A stretch of 64,000 bases of DNA, from the NCBI RefSeq assembly GCF_042242105.1, contig NC_092018.1, forward strand, positions 24,146,667 to 24,210,666, given 5' to 3'. Below, piece after piece: positions 12,601 through 27,309 of this stretch. Origin of the DNA: Pempheris klunzingeri (taxonomy: Eukaryota > Chordata > Actinopteri > Acropomatiformes > Pempheridae). How positions within the stretch are numbered: the stretch's first letter is position 1; every line of letters begins with the position of its first letter. The notes below the pieces were generated by a model. It was not told the origin of the DNA. It did no database searches and saw only the letters and a program-made list of their open reading frames with translations. Position numbers and translations under genes: made by a program.

Positions 12601-14812
12601 TATCTATCGGTGTCCAAGTATTAATAGCCAGACACGACATTCATAAACCTGCACAGGTTTTTACATCACCTTGGGGGTGTCAACTGGCCCCTGGAGCTCC
12701 TCCACGATCCTCTCTCCCTGCATCCATCTACCCATCCAACCAAGAGGATGAGAAGTGAATTGAAGTGAATGTCAGTTCACAGAAAGGACTCTGGGAACAC
12801 AAAGCCAAGTGCGTTCTCACATTAAAAACCAGATCTTGGCCAGGTGTTTTTTTTTTTTTTTCTAGTTGCTGTCAAGGACACAATCATACTGGATAGGCCG
12901 GGCTGCAAGAAGGTTGCTCCCAGGCACAGTGGCCTATTTGGGTCATGCAGGGTAACTCCAGATAATGGCAGGGCCACTCAGACAAACACTCCAGCCTTAA
13001 GGACAGGAAACCGGGAGAGGTCCTTTTTATAAACCAAAGCCTATCTAATGGCTTTCATCTGTTTCACGAGTACCCCACCTACCAGACTGTGCAATGAAAC
13101 CTTGCACTTCCTCACCTGCTTCTGTTCTGAGCTACTATGAAAAAAAGATGCTGCTGCTCGCAAGAAAGTGATTTCAAGATCTTCAAGTGCCAATTTGGAT
13201 CTCAGGGGAAAGTTAAAACAAGTGTAGAGTATTTAAAGTATGAAAGTGAAAAAAAGGGGCAAACAATGTCTTCCATATGTATAAGCAGTCAACTGATGCT
13301 GCGAGAAATGCAGTGTAGTTCTCAAGAACTCCTTAGGCAGCAGTGAGAAACAAGTGATATTACAAGAAAAGGAGAATGATTAAAGCCTAATATGGCATTG
13401 TAGAGAGGGGAGAGAGAGGTGATTTATCCCTTCACGGCCTTTTGACACTAAATTAAACTGTTGAGTCCATTCCCCCGTGCCAGCTAGTTATCTTTCCAGG
13501 CTAATTTAACACTATAATTTACATTCCATATAAAATACATCCTGATGTGGTGCTGTCAAGGCCATACATCATTTGCAGAGAGTGCTCCAGTTTCAGTGAA
13601 AAGGACAGAATTAGATCATATTCATGATGCAATTAAACACTTCAGTGGGAATCGATGTAAAACCGATGAGCCCTGAAAACAATGCATATGGCTGAGAACA
13701 TTAGAACACATTACCTACCATTGGATCCCTCGCTCCACAGACGCAATTTAAAATCCTCTACCACTCCACTCTCCGTCTCTCCAGATTCATAACACACAGC
13801 GATAATAAATGAATTTTTCACAAAATTATTCAACTACTAAATTGCCCATGGTAACTGAGTATCAGATGAAAGTGATGTGAATTATTAAGTAGGGAAACTG
13901 TTTGTTCTCACCATGGGTGTAATAATCGGCCAAATGAGAAAGAGAAGGGGCGCAAGAGGGACAGGTTACAGTAAAGGGAAATCTCATAATAAACATCAGT
14001 GATGATGTAAAAATGGGAAAACTCTGTCTGCCGCCAAGGCCTCCAGCTGGGTTGATGGTATCGACCAATTTCCCTAGGGCGGTAGTGTGGGTTTTCTTAT
14101 GGATAGAAAGAGGAGAACATTACCAGGCACGGCTGCACAGTCTCATGTAAAACTGGCAACAGGCCCTATGGAGCTGGCAAACCACTGCAACAGCCAGCCA
14201 ATGTTACACCATCTCACCACATTTTACATAATCAGACAGACAGCGCAACAGACCACACACTCACACTGCTCTACTCCAGATCACATCAACTACCTGTCAC
14301 ACACCTCTCCACGACCATCAGGCTCACTTTGATTGCTTTAGAGCCACAGTCACAAAAACTGAAACATCTATTGCAAAGCAAACGACTAAACTGCAGAAAT
14401 TATTTTTCAGCCCAATTTGAGGTCGTATTTCCCTTAATCAACATTTGCCTTCCTCATTTTTCCTCACCAAGCACGTTTTTATTGTCAAACCCGAAACATG
14501 TTGATAGCAAGACAAGTACATAAATGTAATGAAATTCAAAATGTAAGAGCTATACAGGGGGCAGAGGTGCCGCAATTTGTAACCATTTCTGACAGGATGA
14601 GTTGGCCTCTCCAACCAAAACAGTAATTATGCTTAATGGTCCTTTAATCTGTCCATCAGGCAGGAGGTGAGCAACCAGGTCAGCCTAAAGTGCTCCAGGC
14701 GTCACAGTGTGTCAGGGTACAGTCAGAGGGGTGAAGTACTCCACGAGGAGTGCCAGGAACACTCGCTACAGCACAGAACATCATCAGGCTGCAGGACACC
14801 TGCCTCCCTCTA

Positions 14813-14834
14813 ACACACACACACACACACACAC
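14813..14834. repeat. (AC)n microsatellite
   Basis: About eleven AC units within cux2 intron 1; no gene nearby. Confidence 0.85.
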
Positions 14835-17800
14835 GCATTAGTCAACACATCATACACCTGCATAAAAATGCTTACCGGTGGACTGCAGAGTAGTGGCAAG
14901 AGAGAAACACACTCCCTGGACAAGTATGAAGTGAGCAGAAGGGTGAGAAAGAGTGTGGGCACCTGACAAATTTGATCTAATCCTGATTATCCTGGATTAG
15001 ATGATTGATGTCAAACTCTGTATTGTGGTGACTATTCTGAACTATCATGTCCGGCTGGTGCCCTGGCACTCTGCCATCACCATTAAGCTGCAACTCCAAA
15101 AGTGATTTATACAGAATCGCTGCAGATGAATGTAGGTTTGAAGATTAGCTGATTCCAGTACACATTAGAAATCATGTCTGGTACATACGTCGACAGTCAC
15201 GCATGTCTGAGCCCAAACCCCCCCCATGCACAGACAAAACTGGGGCGGAGAGAGCACTCCAAGCAGAGAAATGGCACTAGGTCAATCCCAACAGTAATAG
15301 CAAAGACACAGGGTCCATACCAAAACAAGGGTGAACAAATACTACCTTTGTACCCAGAGTCATTTGTACCCAGCTCAGGCACCTGGCTATCTCAGAGCCT
15401 GGCAGATAGAGCGCCTAGTCCCAGCTATGCATCTGTACTTGTGCTGTATTTGTTATCTTGGACAAGTATTCTCCCTCACCATTTCAGTGGCCAAATAGAG
15501 AGGGGGGAGAAAACGAATCACTCCTAGACCTACTCCTGTTGTTCCCTCAGCTGTCAACACTTCTCACAGACTTCACCCCCTTCCTAGCCACATCGATACA
15601 GAGAAGTGACTGCTGTTTGCTTTATGATTGCCTTGTTTTATTCTCTTGGCCGGGCTTTTTCGCAGCCCTCACAGCTCTAATCAGACCGTCTTGCCTGGAC
15701 AACAGAGCCATTGTCTCTTTAAGTGAAAGAGGCAGTGGATCAGTGAATCCCTTTCCATTTTCCTGCTTTATTAGCCCAGCGGCACACTACTGTTTATACT
15801 AGTGGGTATTCTGTGTTTGCTGAGAACAATTACAGTATGACAAATGATCCGTCAATGCCATCTATCACGCCAGAGCTGACAGGAATCCTATAGACAGGGC
15901 AGCCATTCGTCCCCCGCTCCCCATCTCTGGGGTCCCATGCTTTAGTATCCATGACAACGTGCAAGCCACTTGCCACGCTTGCCACTTCACAGTGAGAGAT
16001 GAGCGCCCGTGAGTGGCTTTGAAAATTAGCCTTTGACACCCCATGTTCCACTGCGCTCCCACCCTCCTAGTCTGCAGTCCAGCCCCTTTGGGGGCCTCAG
16101 AACAGTCCAAACCCTTTTACACATTCAGGCTCACACAAACACAAAGGCAGACACATAGCTAGGCACCACCATAAACATGCCTCTCTGGGTCTCACACTAT
16201 CAAATTTATTGTGCCTGAGCTATACGATTCTCAACATTAACCTCACAGCTACATTACCTATCCAGCAATGGAAAAGAAAGGGAAGCACCAACATGGCCCA
16301 CATCCATAAAATGGGGTGAAAAATAAAATGGATGAAATAGAAAAATAAAGGTTGAGAAGTGGCTGAATGCACATGAGCTTCCAGCACATTATCAGACAGA
16401 GCCGACCGCCTGACCCTTCCTTATGTCTCTCCAAAAGACAAAAAAAAAAAAAAAGTCCGTTATAAGGTTTGGAAAAGTGTTGGAAAGTATTTGTTTTTTT
16501 TGGTCAGTAGCAGTAGTTCACTATACTTTACCTTTTGGCTTAACTGCACAGGAGAGCTGTGTGTAGAAGGGAGGGATTTAAATATATGTGCAGTACAGAT
16601 CAGACTGAGAAATCTAATTATTGCAATATATTCAAGAATATCAGGAGGTCAACATTGGAGAGATGCATAAAATACTCAAATATGAATGCAAAAGCACTTG
16701 CAGTCTTACTAAATCACAAATACAAGAGATGTTGTGAGCCAAGCTAAGATTTCCATTTGACTTCTAGACATACCTCTTTAGGGTGGTGTTTATGCCGTAA
16801 ACTACACTTGGCAGCTGAGGATCATATTACTACCGTGAAAGAAACAAACAAAGCTGTGCAAATGTGGTGCACTGTCAGAGGCAACGGTTTTACTGCTTGT
16901 GATTAATCATATTTGGAGAAACATTAAAGGGAAAGGAAGAAACTGGCTCCAGCACTAGGAGGTAAGGGTGTCAACTGATATAACCCACCACTGACATCAA
17001 GCAGAGCCAGCTAGCTCATTGATGTGGCAGCGTCTCATTTTCACCAGTTTGGAAGCAGACAGTTTTGCAGCGCCTTGCGGTTCTTAATTATCTTCCGACT
17101 TTGTCTAATTCAATCAACACAACTCAGATCTGGCTGCGAAATGGCACTCACATCCCCTCAAGCTCAGCAAGTCAAAAAACACTGAATAAGTGGAACAGTC
17201 AAACTGACAAAATGGCATAGCACATGAGAAATAACTGCTATTTTATCTCCCTGGCTGAGACCTCATCCACAGCAGAGAGGATGAGGGGAGGCTGAGAGAG
17301 CAACCAATCAGCTCTTTGTTTTAAGTTACAAGGCTGCGTTCAGGGGGGACACAGGAGTCGAGTGCTTTGATGACGCTGCAGATGTTGCCTCGCTGAGCGG
17401 TGTGAGGTCACTCTGTTAGCCGAGACTCTTTTGGTCCGTTGCTCAGATGCTTCCTGGCGAGCCCAATATCCTGTTACCACAGCGGCATCTGACTACGACA
17501 TCAGACGTCAGGACGGTACGCTATTTCACACAACTTCCTCACAACTGCGCTATACATTTTTAATAGAATACAAGATAAATACGCCAGCAGCTGCATGAGC
17601 GCATGCACGCACCCACTGACAGAGTCTTTCAAGGTCATTAAAGATTAGACTGCCAATTTGCCGTCTAAAAAGTGAGTGGCATGATGAGGAGGTGGGATCA
17701 CTGAGCCCATCCCACCAAAATCCTTTTCCGCACCACCACTATTCCCACCCATTCACCTCCCATCTAATTCCGAGGGCCACAGCATTATTAGATTTTGACA

Positions 17801-20800
17801 TTATTAGCTGAAATAGCAGAGAGGCCCTGCTGTCATTATAAAGCCTTTACTTTTGCGCTGACTGCCAAATCTGTTTTGCACTAGCTACAGACTGCCAAAC
17901 CCAACAATGGCAGATTAGTGAAGCCCTTCTCCTGTTGCAGCAGAGGTTAATATAAAGTGACAGGGCTAAGTCCGCTCCGATTAAGTATGCTGAGAGATAT
18001 TACGGCAGTTTGTTACATCAGATCGTTATTGGATTAAACAGCATGCACAACAATGAAAGTTTAATTTTAATTTTCGGCAGGAATATAAAACAGGCCCTGA
18101 GAGCGCTCCTGTCAGAACAAAGGCAGTATTACAATAACTTGTTGTTTTGCTTCTTCCTTTGCCATTACTGGAGTGGCAGACATGAGAAGAAATGATGGGA
18201 AGTGAGGACGTCAACCTTTAGATTTTTTCCTCCCTTAGATGAATACATTATTTGTAAACCAACAGAGTTCAACTGCACATTACATTTGTGACCTAAAACA
18301 TAAGAGGATACAACAGGTATCACAAATTATAAGAGCAATTTAATTCCCTGCACCCCCCCCCCACCCAAAAAAAAAAAAAAAGCACACACACATCTACTGC
18401 TGTGCTGCATGCAGTGAGAGTCCAGCTGGCCAGTGCATTGTTAGCTCTGCAAGAGGTCATTACACCTGGCCAATAAGCGGTTATTAATCTTTACAGAGTC
18501 ATCCATTAGCCCGTCCAATTTTTATAACCCTCTTCTTTATTAGATGAGATATCAGCTGTCCATATCTGGCAGAATTATGGACTTCCTCATCTGGGCTCCC
18601 ATCTTCCCAGAAGGTGTTGGCGTGCTGGGCCAGGTAGAGTAAACCTGAAGCCCAGCCAGGGAATGAAGGGGGGGCTGAATCTGCCACTCTCCTGGGGTAT
18701 TCCCCTCTGTCCCGTTACCTCAGATAAATCTCAGTGCTTTACGATTAGGTACATAAAATGAGTCATAGATCTGGACGGTAAATAAGAGCTTGTCAGTAGA
18801 GCTGACGCCAGGCCCAGCTCCTCCTCCATCTCCTCCTCTGCCAGATAGTCCCTCTGTACCCCGGCCATCAGACTACTGCTATTGAGCAGGGGCTAAAAAG
18901 GCTCCAATAAATAAGCCTGATATTTCCCTCAGGACATCTACAGTGCCACCCTGAAGCATGCTTGCATACACTGAACAAACAAAAACCTCCAGCATCAGAA
19001 ATAGGACTGTTTGGATACTATCAATGTTTTCTTTCTCGTTTTTTCAAATCATCTTCAAAATGGCATTGAGCTCTTTGTTTCTAATTACTTCACTGATAGA
19101 AAAGCCAGGAAGCCAATGGATCAATCCATTTCAAGTATCGTCAAACTATATGCTGGACTCCAGGACCCTGATGTCTTTTAATGGACCTTCAATCCATACT
19201 TGCAATTAAGCATGCAAAATCTCCCATTAAGTAACTCCACTTACAGTGTATTTACTCTGGTGCTGTTTGGGTGTTTTTCAGAGAGTGTCTTCTGCGAGGC
19301 TGGGAGAGCAGCAGCAAGATGACCTGAGGTAGGAGTGACGGTGTCCAAATGCGCTAACACAGTGATGGACACTTCCTCTGCAGTGCCAGCTAATCATTGT
19401 TGCTGATTCGTTTACACTGGTCCAAAATGACTCCCTGAATGACCGCCTTTGCATATCAAACAGACAAACACACAATAGGGATACACTGTTGGAGGACATG
19501 AGAGCAGCTAAACACCAGCAGTGTCGTGATAGTCTGGGGAACAGCAGACTCATAATACTGTATGTACAAACGGGCATCCACGGGCTGATTGATAGCATAT
19601 TAAACAGAATTGTGTTACTGCCTATCTGCTGCACAATTTGACAAGGCACCTGCAAAACTGTTTTCAACATACATCAGCACCTATTCAGCATAACTGCATA
19701 TGAAGTGCACTGCATCTCACTGTACCAGAAAAAAAGGAGGCTATCAGGAAAAAAAAAGAGGAAAGCAGAGAAAGTGCATGGCTACAGGCACGCAATCAGC
19801 TAAGAATTCAAAATCTCGCCCAGTTTATACAGCTCTATAATCAGAGAGCAAAGAAGGAAACAACGCCATTGGCACAGCAGCGGAAAGATTCAAAACATTT
19901 TCATTAGTGAGCGAAAAATAAGTAGTCTTTATTGAAAGCATTGCTTCTTTTTTTTGCACAAGTTTGACGTTTAAGGGGGAAGATTAGATGGAGGACAGGG
20001 GTTTTTATGTCAAGTCTGAACTCTGTGGAAGCCTTTCTTCCCAGTTAAACCATTTGATTTATTTTGTCGTTTTTCCAAGTGTTTCATCCATTGTCGAAAA
20101 TATGAAGCAAAAGAAAAGCTAAAAAAAAAAAAAAAAAAAAAGAATTGTAATTTAATGCATTGATTACACTTATGACAGTGTCGGGCAAAACTGTATACTT
20201 TATCTTGTAATTGTTTTGCTGAAAACATGATCATTGTCATTAATGAGTTCACTCTTAACACAATATATAAACTGGAAGTCTCTCTCCGCTGAGGTTAAGG
20301 AGTGGATTTGAACAGAGCACACAATGGAACATAAATATACTGGTATTAAACAGCAGGATGTGTAATTATGTCATGTGACAATATGCCATCGTATGCCATG
20401 ATGCAAACAGGTCATCACATCACAGGGTCAAAAGGTCGTTATGTCATCTGTGTCATTTGCTAATATGTTATGATGTCAGTGTCATTATGTCGTGCACTAG
20501 TCAACACGATATTTCCCCTTTTTTGAAATGTTGCTATGATTATTTTTGTCTCCTGTTGATACTGTGACAATAGCATTTCTTTAAATATATATAATATATA
20601 TTATGAGTCTTGCAGCTCCACTGACTAAGATGTGCGTTTATGTACTGTGTTTATGGGACATGTTCTTCCTGACTAGTCTATTGTTTTAATATCCTTGTTG
20701 CTGGATTCCTCTGTTTATTCTATTTCAGCTTTTCCATCACTGCCTCAGTGTCCTTCTGTTGTATTGATCCATGTCATCTGCTCAGTCTTTTATCTTTCAT

Positions 20801-23800
20801 GACTACGAAGTGCTCTGGAACTTGTTTTACAAATTATACTTTTACTGTAATTATTATTAGGGATCCATAAGCAATTGTTTTGTTTTGCTTGATTGTCATC
20901 CTCATTCTTCTTCCTCCTCAAAGTGTCTGGATCTTTTACACCATTGGACCCACAGCATCCAACCTTTTCAGACCGTTTTAAAATAGATTAAAAAGATTAG
21001 ACGGGAAAAAGAAAGATTTTCAGCCACAGAAGCAATCATTCTGCACATAGTGACAATAATTTCAGCGAATCCATTTTACTGAAAGATGTTTTTTTTTTCT
21101 TACCATTGCCCTCTTACACTTCCACCTTAAATGTGTTTATGAACGTAAAGCCTACTACATAAGCTGACACATCATTTTTTTAGCCCAAAGGTCTGTAACT
21201 TGACTACTCGTTGATAGTAGTACAGTATTGAGGGTTAAGATCAACCTCATACGCCATAACTCATTTTGCGAAATTTCAAATGTACGCGATACTGAGAATT
21301 AAAATTTGTAACTCAATGACTGTTAATTCTAGTTATTGAAATTAAGAGCTTAAGCAAATGTGTAATGACACGATGCAGCGACACGTGGCCAATACGTGAC
21401 ACTGTAGTAGCCATCCACAACTGATCTACAGTTCTTACGTTGCATGAATTCAATCAGTTTCCGCTTTTAGTTCAAGTTATTCGTGTCATTTTACTATGAA
21501 TGTCCAGCTGTTTTCCACAAAAACAGACGTTGTCATAGACACAGACACAGCATGTCAATGTCTGGCATTTTAAACCTCGGCTAAATGTCATTTTTAGAGT
21601 TCTTATTTCGCTGTAATGCTTTTAAACTTATTCCAGGGTTGTGGGTGACATGAAAATCTATTTTTAAGTAGCATGGAGTAAGTGACATATTATATTTTCC
21701 CTTTTAATTATGTTTGCTTTGTCACATTATTGATTAATCTTTTTGACTTGGGTATCTTGATTTAACCCCATCAGGACAGAACAGTATTGATTTTACATAT
21801 CATATCAACATATCGCACCATTTGACCTTGTTTACTGGAACAGTCACTGTTAAAAAAGGACACCATGTATGCAAGTCTACATTAGATAATCACACACAGA
21901 AAAAAGTTTGCCCTTACAGTGGTGTCAAAGCAATACCATTACATTATGCTGAAATATACAGTATTAAGTCTTTCTATGTGCAGTCCATGTGACCGACACA
22001 TTGTCCCACTGTGATGGGACGGTACATACAGTATATTTAGTAGCTTATTCCCTCTGATTTTTACATACTGAAGGATCCTTCACATGATCACAAAGAATAC
22101 ATGGGGATTGGCCGTTTAAGAACCAGATGTGCAAAAATAAGGAGCACTCTGAAGAAGGATTATCTCCTCATAATTCTGCCTCTGTATCGAGTCATAACTA
22201 GACATCGTCAGCAGTTGCGGAAAGGTTCTGAACATTAAGTTTATAGGCTCCTCATTATTTAACATGTTAGGGTCTCCCCACAGCCCAATGAAATTTTGAT
22301 GGCAATATTACAGCTAGTTTGTTGGCTTCCTACTCCTACTCACTACTTATGCAGATGCAAATGGGTAAGAGAAGTCTCTTTGGACAGACCCACATTCACA
22401 CAGGAAAAGACATTAGACTAATCTACCTTTCTGCTCTGATGTGAATAAATATATACAACGGATGTTCCAGAGGGCATGACCAGGGAGGGTTGGATTTGCT
22501 GCAGCCTTGGTAATAGTGTTGTTGCTGCAGACATGCATGATGAGGCCAGACCCCTGCCTGGACAGGCCAGGGACTGCAGTATTGCCGTGGTCTGAGCTGG
22601 CCATTTCCTGCCTCTACATCTGCATACAGTAAAAAACAAACATTCCTGTAAATAAAGACGGCTGTCCAGCAACTGTCTTCCCAGCGACAATGGTATTGAC
22701 CGTAGTCAGATGCTCCGCTGATTAAAAATTGATCCATTTTGAAAAATCTAATCAACTGAATAGGATTCTTTCATACGTGGGGTGGGGTGGAGTTGGGTGC
22801 GTTTGCTGGGGGTGGTGGGGGTTGAGCAGCTGCTGACACAGAGAGGCAGACCTGTTATTAACCCCTGCACCTCCATGCAGCCCCCTGCACCCTGCTCCCT
22901 AGTTCACATCCCCCTGCGCCCCGGGACTAGACATGGCCCAGACGGTCTGAATTATTCAGCAGTCTGAGAGAGGCTCCGGCCACTTGGCCTATTAATGCCT
23001 GCCAGCAGAGGCTAGTGGCTCTAATGGCCAGTCCAGAGGAGCCCCTGTTCCCTGTGGACGGAGGGAGGGCTGCTAACACTAGGCTGCAGGGGATGCGAGA
23101 GCGAATTCATCAGGGGCCGAGGTCGCGGCAGGTTAATGATGCCGCACGTCTAGACGGATGCTGGGCTCACACCCTGGCCAAAAGGTAGTGGGGGATGGTG
23201 TTGCGATGCAATAATATTTTTATCTTTGAAGGAGAACCAGCCCTGCAATATTAAGTCTTAGAGTTTATTTATGAAAGAGGAGCACTGTTGACTTTGACCA
23301 TGATCTACAATTGACCTGAGGTTCCTTCCTTAAAAAAAATAACAGAAAACAATGAATATCTCTGAACGTTGTGTTATATTCTGGTAGTCTATCTACTATC
23401 TTATTTAAGGCTAAATGAAAAGGAAGTGCAGTAAGTAACACTTATCACAAATGGATAAAATGTTCTGACATGGCTGAACAACATTCATAATAGAGAGATT
23501 AAAAGATTGTCTACCCAACCCAACTTTGATTACTCACAACCCCTTATCATCATTGCACAAACAAACCCAACAGCTGGAGTGGGCCCTCAAGTCCCGCACA
23601 AAGTCACTCAGTAATCAGGGCATCTCCCCCAGAGTGAAAGGGGATGAAACTCAGGGTGCGACTCTCACTTGGGAGCAGCTCGGGTTGCCATGAAGTCTAT
23701 CACCTTGGTGATCATGTGCATCTGCTTTGTGCCTGTGAGGGTGTAAACACAATAGTGAACACGGGCATGAGAAAAAAATGACCCCCCCTGGGTGCATCGC

Positions 23801-26524
23801 ACATGATCCAGTCAACAGCAGCAGAACACATGATCTGTGTGGCGTCTACCTGGAGGATTCCGAACAGAGCAAGCTCTTAGACAAAAGTAATCATTGTTGC
23901 ACCAGAACACTGTCATCATTCACTGTGAGGAAAAATACATTATAAAGTCCAGGCAGAGGAGCAGGGGAAGGTATTCTTATCATCACCCACTGGAGATTTA
24001 TTCACTTGAAGGTTGAGCTGTTTGAGTGAGTGGGCTCGATAAGTCTGATGAAGCGGAATGAGTTTAGCCTTCAATAGGTGCCATCTGTACTGGACTGCAC
24101 CGCCACAATGCACGCTCTTCCAGGACATAATGCCAAGCACATTTACTGTTGAGGTCAACATCACTGCCTTGATTGAACCAAACCAAGGGCATCCCACGGA
24201 AGGCTACGGAGTGGATGCGGACACACCCCACGCCCATTTACACAAATGTAATTTCCCCAGCTCCCCTCACTCAAGGTGACCAAGCACATCATTCAGAGAT
24301 CTACACACAATGATCCTGATGGCCTCATTGCAGCACAGACACTCCGACATTCAAAACAAGTCAGCGAAAGCATGCAGCGAGAAGAGCTACTTCAAAAACA
24401 CATTCAAAATGAAGAAAAAAAAAAATGTGTGGCCCAAGCAGGAAACCACATGCATAGCAAATTATTTTGCTCGGCTGCAGCTAAAAGTCATGTGCTTACT
24501 TATCATAAGGAAACACTGTATCACAGTCTAAATATTGGTACTGCATTAATAGTCAATAGGATCATTTCCATATAGCATCAAGCTGAGATGAAATATTGTA
24601 AGGATAAACATTCCTGTGAGGTCTGCACAGACCTCCTGCAGTCGAGCACTCAGGAGAACCAGGAAGACTGTCCACTTCCCATGCATGCCTCTTGGTTTGT
24701 CATACAAGTTGAACCCCCCACCCACCCACCCACCACCTCAACCAAATTTTGGTTCCTTAGGCATGCTCCTCCTGCCGCATACAGCCGAAGCCTGGAGCAA
24801 TGTTTAGCTAAACCTGCTGGCCTACGTAGGCAGGGAGAGTCCCCAGAGGGCTGAACAATCAGACAATTTCAAGATCATGAAGCATTAAACCAATCCCGGC
24901 AGGGTACACTAATTAAACAGCCGAGCCCAGCACAGCCAACCAATCCCCACAGAGCAATTAAATCCATCCCCTCTAAAACACTGTGGAACCTGTCTGGGGA
25001 AAACTGCCGAGGAGTGAAAGAGAGGAGAGAAAGGGGGGAGCGGCGGAGAGTGGAGGGGAGGAAAATATCATAAAATTCATCTGAAAAAAAAAATAGAAAG
25101 AAAACTATAGGGGGAATGCAGCAGGAGGCTAACAAGGGAAATTGAAAACGGAGCAACTCAATTCAGTTCTTTGTTCTTTTCTCCCTTTTTTGCATTAAGA
25201 TTCAAAATGTCTGCATTTTCACTCAACTGAGGGGGAGTGAGGCTGTGACCACATTTAAATGCAAAAATAGTGACCCTGTTGCGATCAAAAGTTGCATATT
25301 TAATTAAGATTACAAGGTCTGGGAAGCACTCGTGAGACTGAACGGAAAGACAGAATAGCCTCAAGGCCTATATTACACACCGGCAGAGCTGCTAACACAG
25401 TTGCAAACCCTAATCAATACCCCGATGCCCTCCACTACGAAAGTAAATGAACAGGTGACAATGGAGGCATGACATCACTGAGCTTTTCAGGGAACAATAA
25501 ACCAGATAAACCAAGAGGCAGCAGGCAGTGAGAGATGCAGATTGATTTGGGGATGATACCGTACCTCCTACACATATGCAATAACTAATTAGACTGCATG
25601 TGTTAACATATATAATTGCTGACATTAATAATAGATCGTAATAAACAAGGCAATACAAGATTTTCAAAATCTAATGGTTTACATAAGCGAAATCTCCTGT
25701 TGTGCTATTTCGCTGGAGATTCTCAGAGAAAGTGCAAGTGGTATTTCGGTGGTGTTGAAAGGAGCTGAGAACACCGAAGGGGTATGATTCGAGTGGGAGC
25801 AACTGCAAACCAGAGGTGTGGACAGGGAGATAGACTTGCTCTTTTCTCCCCCGACCGAGGCGTGTATAAATCACAGAGCCCAGCTTCATGTCTCCACTTC
25901 CTGTTCCTCTCCATTAAAAATGATAAACTGTACCTCTTGAAGCCACTCGCTCGCTTTAGGGTCCCAGTCTGCACCTTCCTGGTGAAGAAGCGAGAGTGCG
26001 CGGCTCAGATTTATTCCATCCCCTCCCATTGTTGGAGATGAATAAGAGAGTAATTAACTGTGTGGGGGTAGCAGCTGCACAAAGACAAGACCGGCTAACA
26101 CAACAAGCCTTATCCATCTGCTTTTGCTATAACACACCTTTTGTATTATTTTGACAAATAAGAGCACATCTGCTTAGTAATAACAAACCCAGGTTTAATA
26201 CTCAAAAGACCACCAAGAGATCATCTTTCCAGGGTCTTCTCTCTTTTTTTTACTTAAATGAGGACAAATGGGCCTTACAAATAGATGGCATGCACAAGAC
26301 TACTCTTCCTCCAGTCTGGTAAACACACTCTGAGCAGTGGCACATAATGAGAGCGACTGAGATCCCCAAAGACAACCTGGAGAAGGTTAGTGAAGCATTG
26401 ATCTCATGAGTGTGCCGGGCCCAGGAGCACCCTTCACACCATGCTAACTCACACTACATGACAACCGCCATCAGAACACCGTATCAAAGCTTGACACTTA
26501 CCCATTTGGGAAAAAAAAAGGTAT

Positions 26525-26560
<36 letters not shown>

Positions 26561-27309
26561 TGAAGGTCAAAATGGACAATACAGGAATGAAATACAGCAA
26601 GTGAAGCCCTGCCAAATACAGCTGAGGCATGCTAGGTAGAGAGATGGAGAGACAGAGAGAGAGGGGGGCAGTGGGATTCATAGTAAGCCCAGTAAAATGA
26701 ACAAGAAAGGACTGGTGCTCAATACGTCTGCAGTGGCGTCAGACAGTCAAAACAAATAAAGCCAAGGCCGCTGTGGAGAAACGCAGCTCAATACGGACTT
26801 GCTGGGCATGGGACTGGCTGTCAGCAGGGAGAGAGGACACAGCTTTATACCCATGCCGATGAGCCATTACCTCTCCCCCTCCTGATGCTTCCGCCTGTCT
26901 CACTGTGAGGGAAGAAGAGGCTGCCCTACCGCCATGGAGCCGTCCTCAAGCAGACTAATGTGTCCCTGAAGTTTTGTTAAAGCTGGTTATTTACTCCTGC
27001 AAAGCAATTGCTCCAGCTCAGGGGCAGTAGAACGGAGGACACACCGCTATGAAAAATCTGGCATCTCTAGCTATGAAGCACTGTCAAATACCAAGGGGGC
27101 GTTCCTGCTGAAACATTGGGGGTATTGCTTTTTTGGCACAAAGCTTCATATAAGAAGACATTAAAACAGCAAGCCTCCAAACAGAAATATTCAGGCAGGT
27201 AGAGATGCAGAAGAAAAAAAACAAAGAGGATAATGATGAAAGTCTACAACTATTAATGATCAGTATTATGAAATCATGTGTCCTGATCCAGCTGCTGCGG
27301 TTCAAACAG

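Noticed and set aside
19278-19670. 130-codon minus-strand open frame
   Set aside because: No motif, no codon pattern or splice signals pointing to a gene, and embedded in cux2 intron 1.
26527-26554. Long homopolymer T run (similar runs near 11860, 20122, 29739, 33308 and 34757)
   Set aside because: Ordinary poly(A)/poly(T) tracts, possibly of variable true length; no adjoining retrotransposon body was recognisable.
27091-27102. CCAAGGGGGCG as a further CTCF site
   Set aside because: It lacks the full core spacing of the consensus and has no supporting context; too weak next to the sites at 34071 and 43463.
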